From JAPPKS01 sp963667895 (lineage in GTDB: Bacteria > Poribacteria > WGA-4E > PCPOR2b), in the NCBI GenBank assembly GCA_965223985.1, contig OZ245030.1, positions 2,728,001-2,792,000 of the forward strand: a stretch of DNA of 64,000 bases. Direction: 5' to 3'. Each line of letters starts with the position of its first letter. Position 1 is the first letter of the stretch. Below are positions 1-8,393 of this stretch, piece by piece. The translations under genes were made by a program, and so were the position numbers. The notes under the pieces were generated by a model that was not told where the DNA came from, made no database searches, and was given only the letters and a program-made list of their open reading frames with translations.

Positions 1-2
1 GC

Positions 3-656
3 TGGCACCTTTCTTACCTTTCCGCCGATGCAACTAGGGGAATTCCTAAAGCAGGACCACAGGAGCGGTTGTCCGAAACGGGAGACAATCTGTCCAACGT
101 TATCCAATATTTGAAAGAGCGATATCCGGAGCGTTTGGAAAGGATTTTTTCAATTCTGTCTGATCGGGTGCCGCGCCTAGAAAAGGTAGACGCAGAACTG
201 ATGGCGGACGGACGCCTTCTGCTACAGATTAAGGATGCCCCGTTTGAACAACCCATCTTGGCGCAGTTTGCCTCCGATGGTACATTGAAGATGCTGTCAT
301 ATCTGACTCTTTTACATGATCCAGAGCCTCCTCGGTTAATTGGTATTGAAGAACCCGAGAACTACATACATCCACGATTACTGACTAGTTTAGCGGAAGA
401 GTACCGAGAGGCATCGGCATTTTCTCAACTCATGATTACCACCCATTCACCCCATTTTATTAACGAACTTCGCGCCGACGAGGTATGGGTACTGTATCGA
501 GATAAAGAGGGGTTTACGGTCTGCAAACGCACGACAGACATGCGCGGAGTTAATGAATTCATGGAGACAGGAGGAAAATTGGGGCACCTCTGGATGGAGG
601 GTTACTTTGAATTTGGAGATCCACTAACCAATGCTGGAGGTCCACAGGAGATATAA
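3..656 (+). CDS. AAA family ATPase, COG4637/AAA_21-like, 5'-truncated by window edge
   Basis: The frame is open to the first bases of the window, so this is the C-terminal part of a longer protein; the TTG at 69 is not a credible start. Visible are a Walker B-like stretch (LIGIEEPENYIHP) and a switch histidine in TTHSPHF, the C-terminal half of an ABC/OLD-like ATPase head. Proteins of this type are often encoded next to DUF4276 proteins, as here: the next gene begins 2 bases after the stop, so the two are almost certainly co-translated. The Walker A lies outside the window. The likely role is an ATPase partner of a TOPRIM-like nuclease in defence; that role is inferred from family and neighbours. 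Confidence 0.85.
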   Translation, partial: WHLSYLSADATRGIPKAGPQERLSETGDNLSNVIQYLKERYPERLERIFSILSDRVPRLEKVDAELMADGRLLLQIKDAPFEQPILAQFASDGTLKMLSYLTLLHDPEPPRLIGIEEPENYIHPRLLTSLAEEYREASAFSQLMITTHSPHFINELRADEVWVLYRDKEGFTVCKRTTDMRGVNEFMETGGKLGHLWMEGYFEFGDPLTNAGGPQEI

Positions 657-658
657 GC

Positions 659-1306
659 GTGCACCTTGAATTCCTCTTGGAAGAACGCTCCGCTGAAGTG
701 GCATTAAAAGCCATTTTACCCAAAATCGTTTCGTCCGATGTAAGTCGCCGCTTCCCTGTGTTTCAGGGAAAACACAATCTACTCAAGCAACTGCCGAGGC
801 GACTTAAATCCTACCGCTTGAAGATTCCCGGCGACTGGCGAATCGTGGTCTTAATTGATGAAGACCGAGAAAATTGCCACGTACTCAAGTCAAAGCTAGA
901 GCAAATCGCGCGTGATGAGGATTTCGTAACGAAATCTAGTTTGGTCAAAAACCAGGATTTTCAAATTGTTAATCGATTGGCAATCGAAGAATTGGAGGCA
1001 TGGTTTTTTGGCGACCCAAAAGCGGTACGCAAAGCTTTTCCCAGAGTTTCAAAGACCTTTGAACGCCAAGCCAAATATCGAAATCCCGACGCAATCGTGG
1101 GCGGCACGCATGAGGCGCTAGGGTGTCTACTAAAACGGCACTATAGGAAAGAGTTAACCAAAACTGTGGTGGCACAAAAAATCGCTTCACACATGGAACC
1201 GGACCGGAACAAATCAAGAAGTTTTCAAGTGTTTGTAAAGGGGCTCAAAGCGTGTGTAGGAGAAGATGGCTTAAGAAATCAAGATTCTTTTAGCCCTACT
1301 ACCTGA
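659..1306 (+). CDS. DUF4276 family protein (TOPRIM-like), partner of upstream ATPase
   Basis: This is a 215-aa protein with a GTG start 2 bases after the ATPase stop. The N-terminus (LEFLLEERSAEVAL) and the acidic VVLIDEDRENC motif fit the DUF4276 family, whose fold is related to TOPRIM domains. The E near residue 8 and the DED cluster near residue 72 would be the candidate metal-binding residues. It precedes hsdR by only 26 bases, so ATPase, DUF4276 and HsdR may form one transcript. The nuclease function is inferred from family. Confidence 0.8.
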   Translation: MHLEFLLEERSAEVALKAILPKIVSSDVSRRFPVFQGKHNLLKQLPRRLKSYRLKIPGDWRIVVLIDEDRENCHVLKSKLEQIARDEDFVTKSSLVKNQDFQIVNRLAIEELEAWFFGDPKAVRKAFPRVSKTFERQAKYRNPDAIVGGTHEALGCLLKRHYRKELTKTVVAQKIASHMEPDRNKSRSFQVFVKGLKACVGEDGLRNQDSFSPTT

Positions 1307-1332
1307 TTCACATGGTACTCTGAAGTAATCAC

Positions 1333-4300
1333 ATGAATCTCAATACGATTGACGAATCCGATATTGAAACAACCGCAATGAATTGGCTTGCGGGTATGGG
1401 TTCTTCCGTCTTGCACGGTCCCGACATCGCTCCGGACACCGCCGATGCCGAACGTTCAAGATACGAGGACGTGGTGCTGACACAGCGTCTACGCGATGCG
1501 GTTGCCCGCCTTAATCCGAACATACCCGCCGAAGCACACGAGGAAGCAATCCGAAAAGTGCTTTCTCCACACTCCCCCGCATTGGTCCAAAACAACAGGG
1601 CGTTTCACCGAATGTTGGTTGATGGCGTAGAGGTTGAGTATCGAGATTCAGACGGCGCGACTCGCGGCGGCGGTGCGCAATTGGTCGATTTTGAAAACTT
1701 CGAAAACAACGACTGGCTGGCAGTGAATCAGTTCACTGTCGTAGGGGATAGCGAACGCCGACCGGACATTGTGCTGTTTATCAACGGCATTCCGGTAGGC
1801 GTGATCGAACTCAAAAACCCGAGCGACGAGAATGCCACTGTCTGGTCCGCGTTTCGCCAACTTCAGACCTACAAGCGGGAAATTCCGCGCCTTTTCACGT
1901 ATAACGAGGCGCTTGTTATCTCTGACGGCTTGGAAGCTCGTGTCGGTTCTCTGACCGCAGATCAGGAACGGTTCATGCCGTGGCGGACAATTGGGGGAGA
2001 AACCGAAGCCCCATCGTCCGATCTGGAACTTGAGGTATTAGTCAAGGGACTCTTTGACAGAGGACGATTCCTGAACTATCTTAAGCACTTTATTGTTTTT
2101 GAGGAGACGGGTGGCGATACGATTGCCAAGAAAATCGCCGGTTATCACCAATTTCACGCCGTTAGAGCCGCCGTTGATACTACCGTGAAAGCATCGCGTC
2201 CGGACGGGGACAAACGTTGCGGCGTCATCTGGCACACACAAGGTTCGGGCAAGAGCCTGACTATGGCGTTTTACGCCGGAAGCATCATCCTGCACCCGGA
2301 TATGCAAAACCCGACACTGGTCGTCATCACCGACCGCAACGACTTAGACGACCAACTGTTCGGCACGTTCGCTAGATGTAATCAACTATTGCGGCAAACA
2401 CCTGTCCAAGCGAAAGACAGGGTACACCTGCGAGAACTCCTGAAAGTTGCTTCGGGCGGCGTGGTCTTTACCACGGTACAGAAGTTTTTTCCCGAAGATG
2501 AAGAACTCCGATACCCGAAACTATCCGACCGGCGAAACATCGTTGTCATTGCAGACGAAGCCCACCGCAGCCAATACGATTTCATTGACGGATTTGCCCG
2601 TCACATGCGCGACGCACTCCCGAATGCCTCATTTATCGGTTTCACCGGTACCCCCATTGAGGGGACAGACCGCGACACCCGAAACGTTTTTGGAGATTAT
2701 ATCAGCATCTACGATATACAACGTGCGGTTGATGACGGTGCTACTGTCCCAATCTACTACGAGAGCCGACTCGCCCAAATTGAACTGGACGAGAACGAGA
2801 AACCCCATGTTGACCCAGAATTTGAGGAGGTGACCGAAGGAGAGGAGGAAAGGCACAAGGAGAGACTCAAATCCAACTGGGCTCAGCTTGAGGCGCTGGT
2901 CGGAACCGAGAAACGTTTGGCTCTGGTTGCCGATGATATCATCACGCATTTCGAGGAGCGGTTGGATGCAATGGATGGCAAGGCGATGGTGGTCTGTATG
3001 AGCCGCCGTATCTGCGTCGATCTCTACAACGCCATTGTCGAAAAGCGTCCGGTATGGCATGGTGAGAATGACAAGCAGGGGTTCATTAAGGTTGTAATGA
3101 CGGGCGAGGCGTCGGAGGACGAGTCGTGGCAGCCGCATATCCGCAACAAAGCGCGGCGCGAAGAGCTGGCAGTTCGATTCAAGAACCCTGATGACCCGTT
3201 GAAGTTTGTGATTGTCCGCGACATGTGGCTGACCGGCTTTGACGCTCCGAGCCTTCACACAATGTATGTCGACAAACCGATGCGAGGTCACGCCCTGATG
3301 CAAGCCGTCGCGCGCGTCAATCGCGTCTTCGGCGAAAAACCCGGCGGTCTAATTGTAGACTACATCGGGATCGGTTACCATTTAAAGCAGGCTTTAACTG
3401 ACTATACGGAAAGCGGCGGACAGGGCAAGCCCTCTATCAATAAAGCTGAAGCGATTGCTGTAATGATGGAAAAGCACGAAATCTGCTGCGGGCTGTTCCA
3501 CGGTTTCGATTGGTCGTCGTGGATTGACGGAAACGCCGAGGAGCGCCTCAGACTGCTGCCCGCCGCCCAAGAACATATCTTGGGCTTGGAAGATGGCAAA
3601 ACGCGTCTACTGAATGAGGTCGCTGCGCTCTCCAAAGCCTTTTCGCTAGTCGTGCCACACGAAAGCGCAATCAAGATACGCGATGATATTGCTTTTTTCC
3701 AAACAGTCAGAGGTGTCTTGGCAAAACTGACGGCTAGAGAGGAGTCCAAATCCGAGGCGGCAGAGCTTGCCGTTAAGCAGTTGGTATCCAAGGCTGTCGT
3801 TCCTGAAGGGGTAGTAGACATCTTTGCCGCCGCGGGATTGGAAAAGCCCGATATCTCAATTCTTTCCGACGAATTCCTCGCAGAGGTGCGCAATTTGCCG
3901 CAAAGGAACCTAGCAGTCGAGCTTCTGGAAAAGTTACTCAACGATGAGATCAAAACCCACTCGCGGCAAAACGTCGTAAAGGCGCGGTCATTCGCAGAGA
4001 TGCTGGAACGCTCGATTCGCGCTTATCAAAACCGGACGATTGCAGCCGCGCAGGTAATCGAGGAACTCATCCAAACCGCAAAGGAGTTGCGTCAGGCGCG
4101 TGACCGCGGGGAGGAATTGGGACTCTCGCGTGATGAATTGGCATTCTACGACGCGCTTGAAACCAACGATAGCGCCGTGCAGGTGCTGGGAGATGAGACC
4201 TTGCGCACTATTGCGACTGAACTCGTAAGAGCCGTCCGTAACAACGTAACCATCGACTGGACGATGAAGGAGAGCGTTCGCGCCAACCTGCGCCGATTAG

Positions 4301-4404
4301 TGAAGCGAATCTTACGGAACTACGGTTACCCACCCGACAAACAAGCTAAAGCCGCCGAGACCGTCCTAGAACAAGCTGAGGTGTTGTGTGAAAATTGGGT
4401 GTGA
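1333..4404 (+). CDS. hsdR: Type I restriction endonuclease subunit R
   Basis: The 1023-aa protein has the full HsdR layout. An N-terminal PD-(D/E)XK nuclease is seen as PD at 144-145 and ELK at 159-161, followed by the QxxxY motif (QLQTYK). The SF2 translocase has Walker A HTQGSGKS near 301-308, DEAH near 408, the GFTGTP motif, and a C-terminal helicase lobe with VARVNR and VDYIGIG. A helical C-terminal region probably contacts the methylase. It would cut DNA after ATP-driven translocation when bound to HsdM and HsdS. Neither hsdM nor hsdS lies downstream, so they are expected upstream of the window. A weak ribosome site precedes the ATG. Confidence 0.95.
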   Translation: MNLNTIDESDIETTAMNWLAGMGSSVLHGPDIAPDTADAERSRYEDVVLTQRLRDAVARLNPNIPAEAHEEAIRKVLSPHSPALVQNNRAFHRMLVDGVEVEYRDSDGATRGGGAQLVDFENFENNDWLAVNQFTVVGDSERRPDIVLFINGIPVGVIELKNPSDENATVWSAFRQLQTYKREIPRLFTYNEALVISDGLEARVGSLTADQERFMPWRTIGGETEAPSSDLELEVLVKGLFDRGRFLNYLKHFIVFEETGGDTIAKKIAGYHQFHAVRAAVDTTVKASRPDGDKRCGVIWHTQGSGKSLTMAFYAGSIILHPDMQNPTLVVITDRNDLDDQLFGTFARCNQLLRQTPVQAKDRVHLRELLKVASGGVVFTTVQKFFPEDEELRYPKLSDRRNIVVIADEAHRSQYDFIDGFARHMRDALPNASFIGFTGTPIEGTDRDTRNVFGDYISIYDIQRAVDDGATVPIYYESRLAQIELDENEKPHVDPEFEEVTEGEEERHKERLKSNWAQLEALVGTEKRLALVADDIITHFEERLDAMDGKAMVVCMSRRICVDLYNAIVEKRPVWHGENDKQGFIKVVMTGEASEDESWQPHIRNKARREELAVRFKNPDDPLKFVIVRDMWLTGFDAPSLHTMYVDKPMRGHALMQAVARVNRVFGEKPGGLIVDYIGIGYHLKQALTDYTESGGQGKPSINKAEAIAVMMEKHEICCGLFHGFDWSSWIDGNAEERLRLLPAAQEHILGLEDGKTRLLNEVAALSKAFSLVVPHESAIKIRDDIAFFQTVRGVLAKLTAREESKSEAAELAVKQLVSKAVVPEGVVDIFAAAGLEKPDISILSDEFLAEVRNLPQRNLAVELLEKLLNDEIKTHSRQNVVKARSFAEMLERSIRAYQNRTIAAAQVIEELIQTAKELRQARDRGEELGLSRDELAFYDALETNDSAVQVLGDETLRTIATELVRAVRNNVTIDWTMKESVRANLRRLVKRILRNYGYPPDKQAKAAETVLEQAEVLCENWV

Positions 4405-4475
4405 GCAAGAAAGGATCTCTTTTGAACATCTGCGACTTAACTAAGTTGCGCGAAGAGACTTTACATTTCGACGAA

Positions 4476-4685
4476 CTAATCGCTATCAGGGTTATCCAGC
4501 GCGATTCGATACACACCACTCTCTCCAATGCCGGCGTATAGCGTCCCGCCTGCGACCGCTAGCGTAAGCATAAGCGGAACACTTGGTTTAACAAATTCCC
4601 AAGAATTCACCCGCCGCGGCAACCTTTCGTTGACTGATTCCCATAGACTTACTACGGTCCATTGACCGGAAAATGCGCGCTTCAA
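4476..4685 (-). pseudogene. Fragment of a beta-propeller gene (C-terminal remnant)
   Basis: This short open stretch of about 69 codons reads like the last blade of a propeller protein: LAVAGGTLYAGIGESGVYRI followed by a few residues and a stop. The frame stays open some way upstream without recognisable sequence. It has no good start or ribosome site and is far shorter than any propeller protein, so it is most likely a gene remnant left downstream of hsdR. Confidence 0.45.
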
Positions 4686-4940
4686 GAATCGAGATGTGGA
4701 ATATTTAGTAGGATGTGATAGGACTTTTCTCCGTTGTTCCTCACATGGGGTGCCGTGTCTCGCGCATTTTTATGCCGCCTGCTTCGGGATGGAAAAGCCA
4801 TGCTGTGCTAAACGATGTTTGTGGAATCTCAGAACCAGGGTTGTTTGACCGTGATTGGAAAGGAGAGGCACTACCCGAATGGATGATGTTTACGTTTATT
4901 TAGTACGCTTATATAGGTTGTTATTAACGTGGTTGCCATT
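4686..4940. other. Non-coding gap, nothing recognised
   Basis: This stretch lies between the propeller remnant and the convergent end of the alcohol dehydrogenase gene. One 62-codon plus-strand reading frame exists (4715-4903), but it has no family resemblance and no ribosome site. No clear terminator hairpin was found. Confidence 0.4.
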
Positions 4941-6047
4941 TTAATTATCGTAGAAAATGACGCCTCTAGCGTTCTTGCCGGCTTCCATGTCAGCAAAGGC
5001 GTCGTTAATCTGTTCAAGGCGATAGGTTTGCGTAATCAATTCATCGAGTTTGAGCTTGCCATTTTCGTAAAGCTTGAGCAGATTAGGCATAGCGACGCGG
5101 GGGTTGGAAGAGCCGTAAAACGACCCAACTAACCTTTTCTCGCTCAGGACGATATTCTGGGCAGGTATGCGCACTTGAGCATCCTGATTGCAAGCCCCAA
5201 TGACGACAGCAGTTCCTCCGGGACGTATCATCGCATAAGCTTGTTCAATCGTATTCGGGTTGCCGATGACTTCAAATGCGTAATCGACGTACTTCCCGTC
5301 CGTCAACTCTCGAACCATTTCGACCGGATTGCATGTCGACGCATTCACCAAATCTGTCGCGCCGAAGCTTTTGGCGAAATCGAGCTTGTTCTCAATGAGG
5401 TCTATAGCGATGATGCGTTCTGCGGAAGCGAGCACAGCCCCTTGAATCACATTTAAGCCGACACCTCCCGTTCCGATTACTGCAACCGAACTCCCCGCTT
5501 CGACCTGTGCGGTGTTCAACACGGCACCGACTCCTGTTGCTACCCCGCATCCTACCAAGACCGCTTTTTCGAGTGGATAATGCGAATCAACTTTGACCAA
5601 GCTCTGCTCGGGAACAACGGCATATTCGGACATTGTAGCGATCCGGGCCATTTGGGGGATGGGTCTGCCCGCTTTATTGTGTAATCGGCAGGTTCCGTCC
5701 AGAAGATGGCCACGTGGAGCTCGGAAACCCTCGCATAGCCTCACGAGGTTATTCTGACACATCCGGCAAACCCCGCAGAAGCTGACGAATGAGAGCACGA
5801 CGTGATCGCCGGGACGGACGTAGCTAACGCCTTCGCCGACGTGCTCAATTACGCCCGCCCCCTCATGCCCAATTGCGATCGGAGGATCGTAATAGATAGT
5901 TCCGTTCACAATAGACAAGTCCGAGTGGCATACGCCAGTTGCGACCATACGGATGAGCACTTCGCTCGCTTTCGGTTCATCTAATTCTAAATCGTCAACA
6001 ATAACCGGTTTGTTGTGTTCATAGACAACAGCAGTTTTCGTCCGCAT
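4941..6047 (-). CDS. Zinc-dependent alcohol dehydrogenase (MDR family)
   Basis: The 368-aa medium-chain dehydrogenase has catalytic zinc ligands C40, H61 and E62 (GVCHSD, GHEGAGV). Structural zinc cysteines are C91, C94, C97 and C105. The NAD-binding Rossmann motif GTGGVG is followed by an acidic residue at the end of the second strand (IAIDL), favouring NAD over NADP. It should oxidise an alcohol or reduce an aldehyde; the substrate cannot be told. The start at 6047 is chosen over an in-frame start 31 codons upstream because GGAG lies about 8 bases before this ATG and homology begins here. It stands alone with no operon partner. Confidence 0.92.
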   Translation of the reverse strand: MRTKTAVVYEHNKPVIVDDLELDEPKASEVLIRMVATGVCHSDLSIVNGTIYYDPPIAIGHEGAGVIEHVGEGVSYVRPGDHVVLSFVSFCGVCRMCQNNLVRLCEGFRAPRGHLLDGTCRLHNKAGRPIPQMARIATMSEYAVVPEQSLVKVDSHYPLEKAVLVGCGVATGVGAVLNTAQVEAGSSVAVIGTGGVGLNVIQGAVLASAERIIAIDLIENKLDFAKSFGATDLVNASTCNPVEMVRELTDGKYVDYAFEVIGNPNTIEQAYAMIRPGGTAVVIGACNQDAQVRIPAQNIVLSEKRLVGSFYGSSNPRVAMPNLLKLYENGKLKLDELITQTYRLEQINDAFADMEAGKNARGVIFYDN

Positions 6048-6808
6048 CTTATTCACTCCATTTCTTCCATTCTTCAAACCGAACTTCATCTTCGTACAAC
6101 TATGCTCGGTAATTGAACAGAATTTGGGTTTGTTGGTCAAGCGATGCCCAGTCTATTCGGTTAAACCAATCAATTCGTCAACATGCCCAAATATTCACAC
6201 ATACCTTCTCACAAGTATACCACAAAAAAGGTGAAATTGATTATGTTTCCCATTGCTACTTAAATTTACGCTGTGAAAGAGGTCGATCAGGTTGATAAGG
6301 ACGCCATTTTGAGACGTTTCTCCCAGCAATTTAAGAGGGGGACTGGTTGGATTTCTCTAGGCTTGCAATGAGGAGAGAAGGGGGAAACTAAAAGATTTCC
6401 TTTTTTTTGGAAAAACTGCGGGGTGAGCCCAGGTGAGGTCTGAATATCGCTCTAATCCTTCATTGAGCAAAAAATCCACCCAATGGATAGCCATTTCTGT
6501 GCCGTATAGGCAATAGATATAGCCCTAGCGATTGAAAAATCCGAGTTCGACCGCATAACGCCGCGAGGAACAAACATAGGAAATCAATTTCGGGTTCACT
6601 GATGTGCTCGGTTCTTTTTCGCTAAAGGAGGGTTGTGGAGGAACGTTCTGCGGGAAAACATACGGGGAGATGGTATGGATGGTACTTGGTTACTTCTTTT
6701 TCTTTGGCGACGATAGCCAATTCGGGAGTTTCCACCTGGGTTGACTTCGGATTTGCAACCACCCTGCGGAACGGATATGGTCGAAATTTTTGCACCAAAG
6801 TCACGTTA
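6048..6808. other. Long AT-rich intergenic region, no gene recognised
   Basis: About 760 bases separate two minus-strand genes. It should carry the promoter of the alcohol dehydrogenase (near 6050-6250) and the 3' end of the sigma factor transcript. A plus-strand frame starts with GTG at 6635 behind a strong AAAGGAGGG, but it runs antisense into the sigma gene and has no recognisable product. No tRNA, repeat or insertion sequence was seen. Confidence 0.5.
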
Positions 6809-8029
6809 TTACGAAAAGAGAAATTCGCTGAGTTTGTTGCTTCGAGAAGGGTGACGTAGCCGATTCAATGCTCTCGTTTCCAACTGCCGAACTCGTTCTC
6901 GCGAAAGGTTCAGTATCACTCCAATTTCCTGTAAACTGTGTTCTTCGCTGTTTTCCAGACCGTATCTCAAAAAGACTATTTGCTTCTCACGGGGCGGCAA
7001 TTCAGCTATCGCCATCTTGACTTCTTCAATAAGGCTTTTCGTAATCATGTCCGTGAGGGGATTCATAGCCTGTTCGCAGGGAATTATTTCTTCAACTTCA
7101 CCACCCGTTTCCATGCTGATACAATCTTCCAGCGACGTTGCATCCGCCGAAATCTGATTCAGTTCCATGATTTTATCAACTGAAAATCCAGTTGCTTCGG
7201 AGATTTCTTTTAGATTAGGTTCAAGGTTGGTGTTTTGATGGAACCGTGCTTTCGCTCGATTCAATTTCCTGATGTCGTTGAGAAGATACACTGGAACACG
7301 AATCGTTCGCCCATGATTTGCAATGCCGCCCCCAATAGCTTGCTGAATCCACCAAGAAGCATATGCGCTAAATTTCACACCACGTCTCCAATCAAAGTGA
7401 TTGACGGCGTTGATTAATCCGATGTTTGCTTCCTGTATGAGATCCGGCAGATCAAGTCCACGTTCCTGGTATTTCTTGGCAATACAGACTGCCAATCTCA
7501 GGTTCGCCTCAACAACACGGTTTTTGGCGGTGCGGATTGCCGCTTGCAGGTGTTGTATATGTCCCACAAGTTCCAAGAGGTATTTTTGCGTGGGAGGAAC
7601 AAAAGATTCAGCGACAATCTGATTCTTCAAGGAAAGCGGGCTCGGCAAATCTTCCGTATCCATCTCAAGCGGGTAAGTCATCAATTCCTGATAGCATTCA
7701 TTGATGCGTTTGCGGTACTTCTCAATCTTAACAAAGACATCTAATTCTTCGTCTTGCGTCAAACGTGGAATACTGCCCATTTGGTAAAGATACGTACCGA
7801 GAATACTCCCACCCAAAGATTCCTGATGGTCGGAGTCCAATGAAGGCTCAAGGGTTTCAACGGCATCTTCCATTGCCGGCGGGAATTGTGCTGTGCCCAT
7901 ACGTGATACTTGCGCAAATGCTTTGGGTTGTATTCCCATATCCGCGGGCACAGATTCAAACTGCGGAGACCAATCTTCAATTGGTGCTTCGGTGAAGATT
8001 TGAGTTGATAGATTCATCTGTTGAGCCAT
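6809..8029 (-). CDS. Sigma-70 family RNA polymerase sigma factor, group 2 (RpoD/RpoS-like)
   Basis: The 406-aa sigma factor has a region 1.2 equivalent near residues 75-100 (LGTYLYQMGSIPRLTQDEE) and a full region 2 (NLRLAVCIAKKYQ, DLIQEANIGLINAVNHFDWRRG, SAYASWWIQQAI). Region 3 follows, and region 4 ends in a helix-turn-helix (SLQEIGVILNLSRERVRQLE). It lacks the long acidic region 1.1 insert of housekeeping RpoD, so it is probably an alternative group-2 factor. The ATG at 8029 is preferred because AAGGA lies about 8 bases upstream. A strong sigma-54-type promoter sits 66 bases upstream, suggesting it is switched on by the bEBP encoded directly upstream. Confidence 0.93.
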   Translation of the reverse strand: MAQQMNLSTQIFTEAPIEDWSPQFESVPADMGIQPKAFAQVSRMGTAQFPPAMEDAVETLEPSLDSDHQESLGGSILGTYLYQMGSIPRLTQDEELDVFVKIEKYRKRINECYQELMTYPLEMDTEDLPSPLSLKNQIVAESFVPPTQKYLLELVGHIQHLQAAIRTAKNRVVEANLRLAVCIAKKYQERGLDLPDLIQEANIGLINAVNHFDWRRGVKFSAYASWWIQQAIGGGIANHGRTIRVPVYLLNDIRKLNRAKARFHQNTNLEPNLKEISEATGFSVDKIMELNQISADATSLEDCISMETGGEVEEIIPCEQAMNPLTDMITKSLIEEVKMAIAELPPREKQIVFLRYGLENSEEHSLQEIGVILNLSRERVRQLETRALNRLRHPSRSNKLSEFLFS

Positions 8030-8093
8030 TCTTGCTTCCTTGATGATTTTCAATCATCGTTTCTGGTGGGGTCAAAGTATGTCTATAAGCATA

Positions 8094-8110
8094 GGCAAGA
8101 TGTGTGCCAG
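8094..8110 (-). promoter_or_regulatory. Sigma-54 (-24/-12) promoter for the sigma factor gene
   Basis: On the minus strand the sequence reads CTGGCACACATCTTGCC. It matches the sigma-54 consensus YTGGCACG-N4-TTGCW at all invariant positions, with GG and GC exactly 12 bases apart; only the G after CAC and the final W differ. It lies 66 bases upstream of the chosen ATG of the sigma factor and downstream of an NtrC-type regulator gene. Transcription would start near 8083. Confidence 0.8.
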
Positions 8111-8251
8111 CGATAAGAGGCGGGTGAGGGCATTGAGAGAAAAATAGAGAAGATTAGGTTGGATGTTCTACTCAAAGCGCAAAACAGGGATCGTACACGA
8201 TTCTTGACCTCTCATCATCGAAGCTGTATCTCCGATTAACCTCACAGTTAT

Positions 8252-8288
8252 TGTCACTCAAATGCGACACTGTCGCCCTGAAGTGACA
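8252..8288. promoter_or_regulatory. 37-bp interrupted palindrome, candidate bEBP enhancer site
   Basis: The outer arms TGTCACT (8252-8258) and AGTGACA (8282-8288) and the inner arms CGACA/TGTCG (8265-8275) share one centre at 8270. The centre is about 160 bases upstream of the -24 element, the usual distance range for NtrC-family enhancer sites. It lies in the non-coding gap between the regulator and sigma factor genes. Binding by the adjacent regulator is inference. Confidence 0.6.
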
Positions 8289-8393
8289 TTTAGGAGGCAG
8301 GATTGGGACGTCATGCCGTTTTTCTTCATTAAGACCGTCCCTTGTTTCATTGTATGTCCAATCAAAACCGTGTAGGTGAACGAAAATCCTCAA

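Noticed and set aside
2629..3303. 224-codon minus-strand frame inside hsdR
   Set aside because: It is the complement of conserved helicase motifs in hsdR, with no family features or ribosome site.
4715..4903. 62-codon plus-strand frame after hsdR
   Set aside because: No ribosome site, no family resemblance.
6635..6859. 74-codon plus-strand frame with GTG start and strong AAAGGAGGG
   Set aside because: It overlaps the sigma factor gene antisense for 51 bases and has no recognisable product; the ribosome site alone does not support it.
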